Assembly: GCA_944332395.1 (NCBI GenBank)
Contig: CALVJV010000014.1
Coordinates: 1-40,689 of the forward strand
Length of the DNA: 40,689 bases
Source of the DNA: an uncultured Clostridia bacterium
GTDB taxonomy: Bacteria > Bacillota > Clostridia > Christensenellales > UBA1242
Direction: 5' to 3'
Of the stretch, positions 28,701 through 37,314 are shown piece by piece (position 1 is the first letter of the stretch; each line of letters begins with the position of its first letter). The translations under genes and the position numbers were made by a program. The notes below the pieces were generated by a model that saw only the letters and a program-made list of their open reading frames with translations, did not search any database and was not told the origin of the DNA.

Positions 28701-31343
28701 TTATAAATTTTTCCCACAACAGTTTTTATATTTCTTACCAGATCCACAAGGACAATCGTCATTTCTTCCAATAGCTTTTTTCTTTTGTATTGGACTGTTT
28801 GATTTCCCTGCTTCAATCCTAGACTTGGTTGCACTTGATACTTTAATCCCTCTAATAGTCAATAATTGTCTTCCAACATCAAATCTCAATGAATTAATCA
28901 TGTCATCAAACATATCAAATCCCTCTTTTTTATATGCAACAATAGGATTTTGCTGTCCCAATCCTCTCAATCCTATTCCCTGGCGCAATGCGTCCATGTT
29001 ATCAATATGCTCTATCCACTTTCTATCTAAAATTGTTAAAAGAATATCATTTTCTATTTTACCAAATTCTATGTTTTGATTTTTCCAAAACTCAATTCTT
29101 TTTTCCAACTGATCAATTGCTTCATCTACGATTAATTCTTTTAATTGTTTTTGACTATATTTTTCCAAAAGTTCTATGCTAACAAAATTAGAATTATCCT
29201 CAAGTACACCACATTTTTCAACAAATTTATTTATCTCTTCAGCGTCCCATTCTTCTGCATCAAACGCTGGATCAATCATCTCAAATGCAGCTTCTCTTGC
29301 CATCTGCATGATTTTATCATGCATATCCTCTCCATCTAAAACTCTATTTCTTTCTTTGTAAACTTCTTCTCTCATACGATTAATAACATTATCATATTCA
29401 ACCAAACTTTTTCGAATAGAATAGTTTCTATTCTCAACTCTTCTCTGGGCGGTTTCTACACTTCTAGTGAAAAATTTCCATCTAATATTAACATTTTGAT
29501 CTAAATTAAAAGTGCTTGCCAATTTTTTTAATCTTTCAGATCCAAAGACGCGAGCCAAATCATCATCTGCAGATAAATAAAAAATACTAGAACCTGGATC
29601 GCCCTGTCTTCCCGAGCGTCCTCTCAACTGATTATCAATTCGTCTTGATTCGTGTCTCTCTGTTCCAATAATTCGCAATCCACCAAGTTCAACAACTTCT
29701 GCCTTTTCCTTCGCAACTTCGTTTTTATATTTTTCTAAAGATTGTTGATATTTCTCTCTTATTTCCAAAATACGAGGATCGCTTAATGATTGATAACTAG
29801 TCGCTAACTCAATGTCGTCATGTTCAATACCCATATTTTCAAGCTCTTTCTTCGCCATAAATTCAGCATTTCCACCTAGCATTATATCAGTTCCACGACC
29901 CGCCATATTTGTAGCAATCGTAACAGCTCCCTTTTTTCCCGCTTGAGCAATAATCTCAGCCTCTCTGAGATGATTTTTTGCGTTTAAAACATTGTGCACA
30001 ATTTTCTTTCTTTTTAAAAGCTTTGAAAGTTCTTCACTTTTTTCAACGGTAATTGTTCCCACAAGAACAGGCTGTTCCTTTGAATGTGTATCAACTATAT
30101 CTTCAATTATAGCGTCTAACTTTGCTTTATGTGAAAAATAAAAAGCATCATTTTCATCAATTCGAATCATTGGTTTGTTTGTGGGAATCGTAACAACATC
30201 TAATCCATAAATCTCCTTAAATTCCCCTTCTTCAGTCTTTGCCGTTCCCGTCATACCACTAACTTTTTTATATTGCTTAAATAAATTTTGTAATGTTATT
30301 GTAGCTAAAGTCCTGTTTTCTCCGTTTATTTTTACATTTTCTTTAGCCTCTATTGCCTGGTGCAAGCCATCAGAATATCTTCTACCAACCAAAATTCTTC
30401 CCGTAAATTCATCTACAATTAAAATCTCTCCATTTCTTACAATATAATCACTATCCTTTTTCCTTAAATGCCAAGCTTTTAAAGCATTGTCAATTGCATG
30501 ATTGATTTCTATACTATCGCTTAAATTTTCTACACCATACCATCTTTCAGCTTTTTCAATGCCAGATTCAGTTAATGTAACCGCTTTTTCCTTTTCATCA
30601 ATTGAATAATCTTCTGCTCTTAAACTCTTTACAAAATTATTCGCTATTTTGTAAGAATCATTACTTTGCCCACTGGCACCAGATATAATTAAAGGAGTTC
30701 TAGCCTCATCAATCAAGATACTATCAACTTCATCAATAATAGCAAAAACTTGTCCTCTCCCAACCATATTGTCTTTTGATTTTTGCATGTTATCCCTTAA
30801 ATAATCAAATCCAAATTCTGAATTAGTTCCATAAGTAATATCGGCTTGATATGCTTTTTTCTTTTCAATAAAACCTTGTCCAGAATAAATATAACCAACA
30901 GACAAACCTAAAAATTGATGAATTTTACCCATCCACTCTGAGTCTCTTTTTGCTAGATACTCATTAACAGTAACAATATGAACCGGCTCTCCTGACAAAG
31001 CATTCAAGTATGCAGGCAAAGTAGCAACTAAAGTTTTACCTTCACCGGTCTTCATCTCGGCAATACGTCCCTGATGCAAAACAATACCACCTAAAATTTG
31101 CACATTAAAATGTTTCATCTTAAGAACTCTTTTTCCGGCCTCTCTAACCACGGCAAAAGCGTCTGGCAAAATATCATCAAGAGATTCCCCTTTTTTCAAT
31201 CTCTCCTTTAAAATCTGAGTTTGATTTTTTAACTCCTCGTCAGACATAGATTCATATTTGTCATTAAGTAGAAGAATTTTATTTGCTATTTTTTGTAATT
31301 TTTTTATGCTTTTTTTATTATCAAAATCACTAAACAATCCCAT
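28701..31343 (-). CDS. secA: Preprotein translocase ATPase SecA
   Basis: 880 residues from ATG 31343 (MGLFSDFDNKKSIKKLQKIA), placed by AAAGGAA; the frame runs on upstream into recD2. It drives proteins through SecYEG. Motifs: Walker A MKTGEGKTLVA, GTNSEFGFDYLRDN, Walker B and DEAD-type DEVDSILIDEARTPLIISG, RGTDIMLGG and GRSGRQGDPG in the second motor domain. The C-terminal zinc finger CPCGSGKKYKNCCG that contacts SecB or lipids is present. A single full-length copy, presumed essential. Confidence 0.97.
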   Translation of the reverse strand: MGLFSDFDNKKSIKKLQKIANKILLLNDKYESMSDEELKNQTQILKERLKKGESLDDILPDAFAVVREAGKRVLKMKHFNVQILGGIVLHQGRIAEMKTGEGKTLVATLPAYLNALSGEPVHIVTVNEYLAKRDSEWMGKIHQFLGLSVGYIYSGQGFIEKKKAYQADITYGTNSEFGFDYLRDNMQKSKDNMVGRGQVFAIIDEVDSILIDEARTPLIISGASGQSNDSYKIANNFVKSLRAEDYSIDEKEKAVTLTESGIEKAERWYGVENLSDSIEINHAIDNALKAWHLRKKDSDYIVRNGEILIVDEFTGRILVGRRYSDGLHQAIEAKENVKINGENRTLATITLQNLFKQYKKVSGMTGTAKTEEGEFKEIYGLDVVTIPTNKPMIRIDENDAFYFSHKAKLDAIIEDIVDTHSKEQPVLVGTITVEKSEELSKLLKRKKIVHNVLNAKNHLREAEIIAQAGKKGAVTIATNMAGRGTDIMLGGNAEFMAKKELENMGIEHDDIELATSYQSLSDPRILEIREKYQQSLEKYKNEVAKEKAEVVELGGLRIIGTERHESRRIDNQLRGRSGRQGDPGSSIFYLSADDDLARVFGSERLKKLASTFNLDQNVNIRWKFFTRSVETAQRRVENRNYSIRKSLVEYDNVINRMREEVYKERNRVLDGEDMHDKIMQMAREAAFEMIDPAFDAEEWDAEEINKFVEKCGVLEDNSNFVSIELLEKYSQKQLKELIVDEAIDQLEKRIEFWKNQNIEFGKIENDILLTILDRKWIEHIDNMDALRQGIGLRGLGQQNPIVAYKKEGFDMFDDMINSLRFDVGRQLLTIRGIKVSSATKSRIEAGKSNSPIQKKKAIGRNDDCPCGSGKKYKNCCGKNL

Positions 31344-31362
31344 AAATTTATTCCTTTTGCAT

Positions 31363-31391
31363 ATTATATTTCCATTTTTTGTTTTTTGCAA
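31363..31391 (-). promoter_or_regulatory. Promoter of secA
   Basis: TTGCAA (31391-31386), 17-base spacer, TATAAT (31368-31363), with a leader carrying AAAGGAA. Confidence 0.75.
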
Positions 31392-31407
31392 GTAAATTTT
31401 AATCGCA

Positions 31408-33621
31408 TTATACACTAATCTTGTCATCTGACATTTTTCGTAAAAAATCAACAAGCAAAGTTTCTCTTTTTGTCATTTTTGTATTTGCCACCATAAAAGC
31501 TATATTTTCTTTTTTACCCACCAACACAACACACTTCTTTGCACGTGTAATTGCCGTATAAATTAAATTTCTATTAAATAAAAATGGATTTCCACTGGTG
31601 ATTGGAATAACAACTATATTGAACTCACTTCCCTGTGATTTATGAATTGTTATTGCATATGCTAAAGATAGTTCGTTCATATCAATTGAATTGTAAACAA
31701 CCTGTTTGCCATCTTCAAATTCAACAACCAATTCTGCGCTTTTTGTATCCACTTCAACAATAAACCCTATATCTCCATTAAAAACGCCTTTACCCAGTTC
31801 GAATGTTAAAGGTTTTGACCATGTCTTATCGTAATTGTTATTCATTTGCATGACTCTATCGCCAACCATAAATTTTTTATTGTTGTATTCAATAAATTTA
31901 GAACTATTACAACTATTAAGAATTTCTTGCAGATTTTGGTTTAAGCTTTCAACTCCACTTTGCCCAGTTTTAATTGGACTTAAAATCTGAATATCTCTCC
32001 AATCGCAGTCAAAGTATTGCGGTAGTCTCTTACTAACTAAAGAAACAACTTCATTTTTTATAGAATTTGAGTCAACCTGACTTGAAAAGAAAAAATCAGT
32101 ATTATGGGAGCTTAAATACGGCATTTTTCCTTGATTTATTCTGTGCGCATTAATTATAATTTGGCTTGCATCTGTCTGTCTAAATATTTGAGTTAATTCG
32201 ACAACAGAAAACAAATTAGACGATATTATGTCTGCCAAAACGTTTCCGGCACCAACACTAGGAAGTTGGTTCTTATCTCCCACAAGAATTAATCTTGCCC
32301 CCGAGCGAACAGCCCTTAAAAGAGAACTTGCCAAAAAAACATCTAACATACTCACTTCATCCACCAAAACGACATCTGCCAACAAAGGATTTTTTTCATA
32401 ATGTGCAAAACGCCGAACCCCGCCAGAAAAATCTACTTCAAGCATTCGATGAATTGTGCCAGCTTCAATATTTGTTGACTCCTCAAGTCTTTTTGCGGCT
32501 CTACCAGTTGGAGCCATCAAAAGACAAGTTTTATTTTGTTTTTTAAAAATATCTATTATACATTTTACTATTGTAGTTTTTCCGGTACCAGGTCCACCTG
32601 TAATTATTACCACCCCTTCAGTTATAGCCGTTTTAATTGCCTGCTTTTGTTGATCATGCAACTTAATCTTCTTTTTTTGTTCAAATTCTAAAATATCTTG
32701 ATCAATATCTGCAATTAAAAAATCTGCATTTTCTTTTATTCTGATTAAATTATTCGCAATTGACTTTTCATAGGTAACATATTTAGTAAGTGAAATATAT
32801 TCAATAGATTCCTTTATTATATTTTGCAATACACCATCAATTTTAATTTTAGTTAATACAACATCAAAAAGTTCCAATAAATCCTTATCGTTCAATTCCA
32901 AAAGAACAGAAACCTGATTAAATAATTCTTTTTTGCTCAAAATAGTACTCCCAATTCGCTCCGTATTTAAAGATAAACAATGTATTATGCCAGCTCTAAT
33001 TCTAAACTCACTATTCTTTGATATTCCTACTTTAATGGCAATTTTGTCTGCCGTTTTAAATCCAACACCTTCAATATCTTCAACAAGTTTATATGGGTTA
33101 TTTTTTACGACATTTTCCGTTTCTGATTTATAACATTCAAAAATCTTTACTGCCAAACTTAAAGTTACATCATATTGCTGTAGAAACATAACTGCACTTT
33201 GCATCTTTTTAACATTGTTTACCGATTGAGAAAACTCTAGTGCTTTGCGTTCATTAATACCTTTTATTCTAGTTAAATATAAAGGATTATTTTCTATTAT
33301 TGAAAGAGCTTCAATGGAAAACATATCAACAATTCTCTTTGCAAAAACAGGGCCTATTCCTCTAATTAAACCACTGGACAAAAATCTTATTAAATTTTCT
33401 TTGTTTTGAGGGTTTTCGATTTTTACTTGTTCTGCTAAAAACTGTCGGCCATACTTATTTGTTATAAACTCACCATTAGCAATAACCATTTCACCTTCAC
33501 CAACAACTGGAAATTTTCCGGAAATCTTAACATTTCCAATATCTGTATCAACTTCCAAAACAGAATATCCTGTCTCAATATTACTAAAAATAATTTTATT
33601 AATCACCCCACGAATCTGCAT
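31408..33621 (-). CDS. recD2: RecD2-type (RecD/TraA) DNA helicase
   Basis: 737 residues from ATG 33621 (MQIRGVINKIIFSNIETGYS). A 5'-3' superfamily 1B helicase acting alone, without RecB or RecC, in repair and replication. The N-terminal OB-like and helix-hairpin-helix region (IRGIGPVFAKRI, EGVGFKTADKIA) precedes the helicase core with Walker A GGPGTGKTT, LMAPTGRAAKRL, VDEVSMLD, and SH3-like inserts; the last motif is AITIHKSQGSEF. The ATG has no ribosome binding site and TATAAT ends six bases before it, so the earlier in-frame start at 33690 is excluded and the message is probably leaderless. It is divergent from the deacetylase gene. Confidence 0.93.
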   Translation of the reverse strand: MQIRGVINKIIFSNIETGYSVLEVDTDIGNVKISGKFPVVGEGEMVIANGEFITNKYGRQFLAEQVKIENPQNKENLIRFLSSGLIRGIGPVFAKRIVDMFSIEALSIIENNPLYLTRIKGINERKALEFSQSVNNVKKMQSAVMFLQQYDVTLSLAVKIFECYKSETENVVKNNPYKLVEDIEGVGFKTADKIAIKVGISKNSEFRIRAGIIHCLSLNTERIGSTILSKKELFNQVSVLLELNDKDLLELFDVVLTKIKIDGVLQNIIKESIEYISLTKYVTYEKSIANNLIRIKENADFLIADIDQDILEFEQKKKIKLHDQQKQAIKTAITEGVVIITGGPGTGKTTIVKCIIDIFKKQNKTCLLMAPTGRAAKRLEESTNIEAGTIHRMLEVDFSGGVRRFAHYEKNPLLADVVLVDEVSMLDVFLASSLLRAVRSGARLILVGDKNQLPSVGAGNVLADIISSNLFSVVELTQIFRQTDASQIIINAHRINQGKMPYLSSHNTDFFFSSQVDSNSIKNEVVSLVSKRLPQYFDCDWRDIQILSPIKTGQSGVESLNQNLQEILNSCNSSKFIEYNNKKFMVGDRVMQMNNNYDKTWSKPLTFELGKGVFNGDIGFIVEVDTKSAELVVEFEDGKQVVYNSIDMNELSLAYAITIHKSQGSEFNIVVIPITSGNPFLFNRNLIYTAITRAKKCVVLVGKKENIAFMVANTKMTKRETLLVDFLRKMSDDKISV

Positions 33622-33627
33622 AAGAAA

Positions 33628-33657
33628 ATTATATAATAAATAAACATTTAAAAGCAA
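33628..33657 (-). promoter_or_regulatory. Leaderless-type promoter of recD2
   Basis: TTGCTT (33657-33652), 18-base spacer, TATAAT (33633-33628), six bases TTTCTT, ATG. Confidence 0.7.
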
Positions 33658-33686
33658 ATCATTTGAATAGAGAGAAAAACAAATGA

Positions 33687-33705
33687 ACATACTAAAAATA
33701 TGAAA
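33687..33705 (+). promoter_or_regulatory. Start-region repeat at deacetylase gene (copy 1)
   Basis: The 19 bases ACATACTAAAAATATGAAA, which include the ATG at 33700, are identical to the start of the vanW-like gene at 35681-35699. CATACT would be a -10 ending six bases before the ATG. The -35 is weak here (TTGAAT at 33663 with a 19-base spacer). Confidence 0.55.
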
Positions 33706-34491
33706 AAATTAATAATTTTTACAATTTGCTTATTATTTTACTCTGTGATGCTTACGGATTTACCAAAGAATTATGCAATAGCAGAGAATAAGATTGACTC
33801 TCCTAAATTAGCTATAGTAATAGATGATTTTGGTGAATCTAGGGAAGGCGTTAAACAAATGCTTTCTATAAAAGAACCTCTAACTTGTGCTATAATGCCT
33901 GACTTAGAATACTCAAAAGAAGATGCCGAAAACGCACATAAAAACGGACATGAAGTAATTTTGCACATGCCACTAGAATCAAAAAATGGACTACCCAGAA
34001 GCTGGTATGGTCCGAGAATAATTTCAAATAACGATACTATTGAAAAAGCAAAAGAAACATTTAAATCATGTTTAGAGTCTATTCCATACGCAGTAGGCGC
34101 TAACTATCATATTGGGACTGGCGTGTCAGAGAACAAAAAGTTAATGAAAGCGATACTTGAAGTTATAAAAGAAAAAAATTTATATTTTTTGGATAGTAAA
34201 ACAACAATGAATTCGGCGGGACCTGGCGTTGCAAAAGAATTAAATGTAAAATTTATAGAAAGAAATTTATTTTTAGAAGGCTCAGGACCAAATTATGGAT
34301 ACACCAAAAAAATACTAAATGAGGCAATAGACCTAGCTAAAACCAATGGATATGCCGTTGTAATTGGACATGTTGGCCCAATGGGTGCAGAATCAACCGG
34401 AAAAGCAATTATTGACTCATTAGAAGAAATCAAGCAAGCTGGTGTAAAAATAGTTCCACTATCTAAAATTGTAGAAATAACAAATAAATGA
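33700..34491 (+). CDS. Divergent polysaccharide deacetylase (YibQ-type)
   Basis: 263 residues. N-terminal signal peptide or anchor (about 4-22), then a divergent polysaccharide deacetylase domain (PF04748-type): AIVIDDFGES, CAIMPDLEYS, VILHMPLES, NYHIGTGVSENK, FLDSKTT and VIGHVGP, the order and spacing of the family. It should act outside the membrane on a cell-envelope glycan or a related ester; no member's substrate is certain. The start ATG 33700 has no ribosome binding site but shares a 19-base start context with the VanW gene. A six-codon upstream frame from ATG 33683 ends in TGA overlapping the start, a possible alternative route to initiation by coupling. Confidence 0.88.
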   Translation: MKKLIIFTICLLFYSVMLTDLPKNYAIAENKIDSPKLAIVIDDFGESREGVKQMLSIKEPLTCAIMPDLEYSKEDAENAHKNGHEVILHMPLESKNGLPRSWYGPRIISNNDTIEKAKETFKSCLESIPYAVGANYHIGTGVSENKKLMKAILEVIKEKNLYFLDSKTTMNSAGPGVAKELNVKFIERNLFLEGSGPNYGYTKKILNEAIDLAKTNGYAVVIGHVGPMGAESTGKAIIDSLEEIKQAGVKIVPLSKIVEITNK

Positions 34492-34504
34492 CAAAAAAAA
34501 CATA

Positions 34505-34559
34505 AAGTTATCAACAAAAATTCAAGTTATCAACAAAAAAAATGTTGATAACTTTTTTT
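34505..34559 (+). terminator. Terminator with duplicated left arm and TTATCAACA repeats
   Basis: AAGTTATCAACA (34524-34535) and TGTTGATAACTT (34543-34554) form a 12-base-pair stem with an all-A loop and seven T (34553-34559): a strong terminator for the deacetylase gene. The left arm with its A tail is present twice (34505-34520 and 34524-34539), 19 bases apart, so two stems compete for one right arm. The motif TTATCAACA occurs again at 34627-34635. Confidence 0.8.
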
Positions 34560-34639
34560 GTCATAACAAAGACAAATTGGCTCTTTTATAAAAAAAACAA
34601 AACAATTGTTCAAAAATTTAATTACATTATCAACAAAAT

Positions 34640-34663
34640 TGTGAAACAAAATTTTGTTTCACA
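34640..34663 (-). terminator. Palindromic terminator of exchanger gene
   Basis: A perfect 24-base palindrome, TGTGAAACAAAA and its complement, which includes the TGA stop of the exchanger gene (34661-34659). Arms are perfect, the T tract after it is short (AATTTTG). Confidence 0.6.
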
Positions 34664-35612
34664 TAAAGTACAGATAAATGCAATAACATAAGTAAATCAA
34701 TAAAAGAAGAAAGCCTTGAACTCTACTTGTCTTTTGTCTTAAAACAGTTGGTATTATTGCTACCATATAACTGACCAACAAAATCAAGAAAGCAATAAAA
34801 GCCCCACCATCTATAACCAACTTTCCTTTAGCAAAAATACAACATATTCCCATCAAAAAAGCACCATTTATTATATTTGCGCCAATCATATTGCCAACTC
34901 CAATGCTAGAATTTTTGTGTCTTATTGATGAAATTGTTGTTACAATTTCGGGCAAACCCGTTACCAAAGCAACCAATGTTATAACAGTAAATTTAGGACC
35001 AAACCCCAAAATACCCCCAATAGAAATCGAATTTTCTACTAAAATGTGTGAACCAAAAGCAATAGCAAACGCACCAACAACAAATTGGAGAAACATAGTA
35101 AATCCATTTTCATATTCAAAAAATTGGAACTCCTGAGTGGAGATAAAGTAATCTTTTTTCTTTAAACTTTCAAATATATTTAGCAATATAAATATTAGAA
35201 ATACGACCAATAAAAAGCATCCCTCAACAACAGAAAAACTGCCATTGATTGAAAAAACAACTAATAACAATAAATCAACAAATAATACAGAACATTTTGA
35301 GGCAAAACCAACACGATTAAATCTGGCGGGCATAAAAGAAAAAGCTATACCTAAAATAAGTGCAAAATTACATATCATAGAACCAAGCACATTTCCGGTT
35401 GCAAAAGCAAACTCATCTTTTTTAATTGCTATTAACGAAATACAAGTTTCTGGCAAGGTCGTTGCCAAACTAACAATAGTTGACCCAACAATAATTGGAG
35501 AAATCTTTAACTTGTTTGATATAAAAATTGCCGATTCAACCAACATCTCTCCACCCTTAAAAATTACTACAACTGACAAAAAAAACAAAATCAATATGAA
35601 AAAAGTATCCAT
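34659..35612 (-). CDS. Sodium/calcium exchanger family protein
   Basis: 317 residues with about ten membrane helices in two inverted halves. Each half carries an alpha-repeat: GSTIVSLATTLPETCISLIA with GNVLGSMICNFALILG, and LVALVTGLPEIVTTISSI with GNMIGANIINGAFLMG. The glutamates in LPE are the cation ligands. Matches the YrbG/CaxA group of bacterial Ca2+(or other cation)/Na+(or H+) antiporters. ATG 35612 has no obvious ribosome binding site (upstream is AT only). Single-gene unit between two plus-strand envelope genes. Confidence 0.92.
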   Translation of the reverse strand: MDTFFILILFFLSVVVIFKGGEMLVESAIFISNKLKISPIIVGSTIVSLATTLPETCISLIAIKKDEFAFATGNVLGSMICNFALILGIAFSFMPARFNRVGFASKCSVLFVDLLLLVVFSINGSFSVVEGCFLLVVFLIFILLNIFESLKKKDYFISTQEFQFFEYENGFTMFLQFVVGAFAIAFGSHILVENSISIGGILGFGPKFTVITLVALVTGLPEIVTTISSIRHKNSSIGVGNMIGANIINGAFLMGICCIFAKGKLVIDGGAFIAFLILLVSYMVAIIPTVLRQKTSRVQGFLLLLIYLCYCIYLYFM

Positions 35613-35680
35613 ATTTAATAAATACTCTAACTAGTATTTAAAAATACATAATATCAAAATCATTTTTCGACAAAAACTGC

Positions 35681-35699
35681 ACATACTAAAAATATGAAA
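35681..35699 (+). promoter_or_regulatory. Start-region repeat at vanW-like gene (copy 2)
   Basis: Same 19 bases as copy 1 at 33687-33705, including ATG 35694. Extending left, both copies read TG, then A or C, then ACATACT. No TTGACA-like -35 at 16-19 bases, so a sigma factor other than sigma-A (CATAC is the start of sporulation sigma-E type -10 sites) should be considered. Confidence 0.5.
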
Positions 35700-36905
35700 T
35701 ATATAGCAATAATATTAATTGTTTGTGCGTATCTAAGCTTAGTATTTGTAAAAACAAACAACAAAACATTTGCACAAAACTCTACACCTATTTATTTTGA
35801 ATTACAATTAAAAGAAAAAAAGATCTCATTTGATTCTCATTCTATTTGTAATGATAAAACTTTACTTAATAAATGGGGAAGAAATAATGGCCACAGTGAA
35901 TTGTTTAAAAATGCCAATATCATTATGAACAAAATGGGGTTTTCCGCACAAACCACTGTTGAATTTCTCTTCCCTGGGTTAAAAAAAATATACGAAGCCA
36001 TTTCTAAAAAAATCAACACACCATCAAAAGATGCAAATATTTTATTTACACCAAATACTGGTGATTTCAAAATAGAAAATGAAGTTGTCGGTGAAGAATT
36101 TTTAATTGAAGAGACTTCAAACCTAATAATACAAGAATTAGAAAAAAGTAATTATATTAAATTAAAAATAATTACACAAACGATTGATCCGTTAAAAAAC
36201 AAAACAACACTAGAAAATTACACAAAAAAGAAATCCAATTTTTCTACCTATTGCTCAAATAGTTCTCAATCCAGGAAAAATAATATAAAAAAAGCAATAA
36301 ACTCAATAAATGGATATAGAATTGAACCAAATGGTCAATTCTCTTTTAATAATGCTACAGGCCCTAGATCTATAGAAAATGGATATGAATTATCTAATAT
36401 AATATTAAATGGAATGTTTACGCAAGGCGCTGGAGGTGGAGTTTGTCAAGTTTCAAGTACACTATATAACGCCGCCCTTTTGGCTGGTCTAGAAATAGTA
36501 GAACACCATCAACATAGTCTTCCTATAAGTTATGTACCACCTTCGAGAGACGCCATGGTTAGCGAAAATTTAGCTGATTTAATAATAAAAAACAATACAA
36601 ACGGACCCGTTTTTATAAGAGCAAGATTTTTAAATAATAATGAAATAAATATTCAGTTTTATGGCGAAAAAAACAAATATAAATATTCTTTGGAGAGTAA
36701 AATAACAAAAAAAATTAAAAGTTCTAAAGAAAAAATAATTAAAAATGAAACACCTTTATTAGAAAAAAAACGAATTTGTTATCCAAAAGATGGTTACACC
36801 AGCGAAGCTTATTTAATAGCAAAAGACGAAAACGACAAAATCGTTTCAACAAAACATTTGCGTTCAGATTACTATGCACCTATTGATGGCATAATCATAA
36901 TGTAA
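35694..36905 (+). CDS. VanW-family envelope protein
   Basis: 403 residues. N-terminal signal peptide (about 3-20), a 170-residue region with a probable peptidoglycan-binding-4 type fold, then the VanW domain: GYRIEPNGQFSFNNATGPRS, GGGVCQVSSTLYNAALLAGL, HHQHSLPISYVPPSRDAMVS and a beta-rich NGPVFIRARF. About 75 further residues follow with lysines and a RSDYYAP end. VanW proteins are secreted cell-wall-associated proteins of unknown activity; the link to vancomycin resistance is only by name. Start context is the same as that of the deacetylase gene, so the two envelope genes are probably co-regulated. A perfect terminator follows. Confidence 0.9.
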   Translation: MKYIAIILIVCAYLSLVFVKTNNKTFAQNSTPIYFELQLKEKKISFDSHSICNDKTLLNKWGRNNGHSELFKNANIIMNKMGFSAQTTVEFLFPGLKKIYEAISKKINTPSKDANILFTPNTGDFKIENEVVGEEFLIEETSNLIIQELEKSNYIKLKIITQTIDPLKNKTTLENYTKKKSNFSTYCSNSSQSRKNNIKKAINSINGYRIEPNGQFSFNNATGPRSIENGYELSNIILNGMFTQGAGGGVCQVSSTLYNAALLAGLEIVEHHQHSLPISYVPPSRDAMVSENLADLIIKNNTNGPVFIRARFLNNNEINIQFYGEKNKYKYSLESKITKKIKSSKEKIIKNETPLLEKKRICYPKDGYTSEAYLIAKDENDKIVSTKHLRSDYYAPIDGIIIM

Positions 36906-36921
36906 AGAATACCAAAAAGTA

Positions 36922-36949
36922 AAAACTCTACAAAATTTTGTAGAGTTTT
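36922..36949. terminator. Bidirectional terminator
   Basis: A perfect 28-base palindrome (AAAACTCTACAAAA and its complement) between the convergent vanW-like gene and the gene ending at 36981. It can serve both strands. Confidence 0.85.
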
Positions 36950-36980
36950 ATATTAGATCAAAACAAATTACAAGACATAA

Positions 36981-37256
36981 TTATTCTTTTTCAGATCCTA
37001 ACTTTTCTTTTTGAAAAACAACCTTTCCATCTCTTTGTATTGATTTTATACATTGTAAAGAAACTATGTTGTCCAATCCTTCGCCAAGTCCAATTTTTAC
37101 ACAAGGAGTCTTTCCATCCAAACCAAAAGGCAAGTAATAAGCAACTCCGGACAATTTTCTTGTTATTTTAGTTCCCAAAACATTATACTCTGCTTCCAAA
37201 ACTATATTTTTTTTATTCAATGATGAAACAATTCGATTAATATCAACTTTTCGCAT
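36981..37256 (-). CDS. Small hypothetical protein
   Basis: 91 residues, ATG 37256 behind a run of eight G (complement of 37262-37269) that is the ribosome binding site. I do not recognise it. The pattern is one short helix (DINRIVSSLNKKN) followed by alternating strands (VLEAEYNVLGTKITRKLSGV, then YLPFGLDGK, CVKIGLGEG) and a charged tail, suggesting a small beta barrel such as an SH3- or Sm-like fold. It is about the size of Veg but does not have its sequence. Downstream of cca in the same direction, with 58 bases between. Confidence 0.55.
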   Translation of the reverse strand: MRKVDINRIVSSLNKKNIVLEAEYNVLGTKITRKLSGVAYYLPFGLDGKTPCVKIGLGEGLDNIVSLQCIKSIQRDGKVVFQKEKLGSEKE

Positions 37257-37314
37257 AAAATCCCCCCCCTAATTGATAATAGGTTATCACAAATCAAACA
37301 AAATGTCTACATCT

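Noticed and set aside
31344-31454. Upstream 37-residue extension of SecA
   Set aside because: It contains the secA promoter and part of recD2, and MGLFSDF at 31343 with AAAGGAA is the normal SecA start.
34505-34663. Origin of replication suggested by the DnaA-box-like cluster
   Set aside because: No dnaA or dnaN nearby, no strand switch of gene direction at this point, and two of the motifs are explained as terminator arms.
36981-37256. Veg protein (biofilm stimulator)
   Set aside because: Size is similar, but the characteristic Veg sequence is absent.
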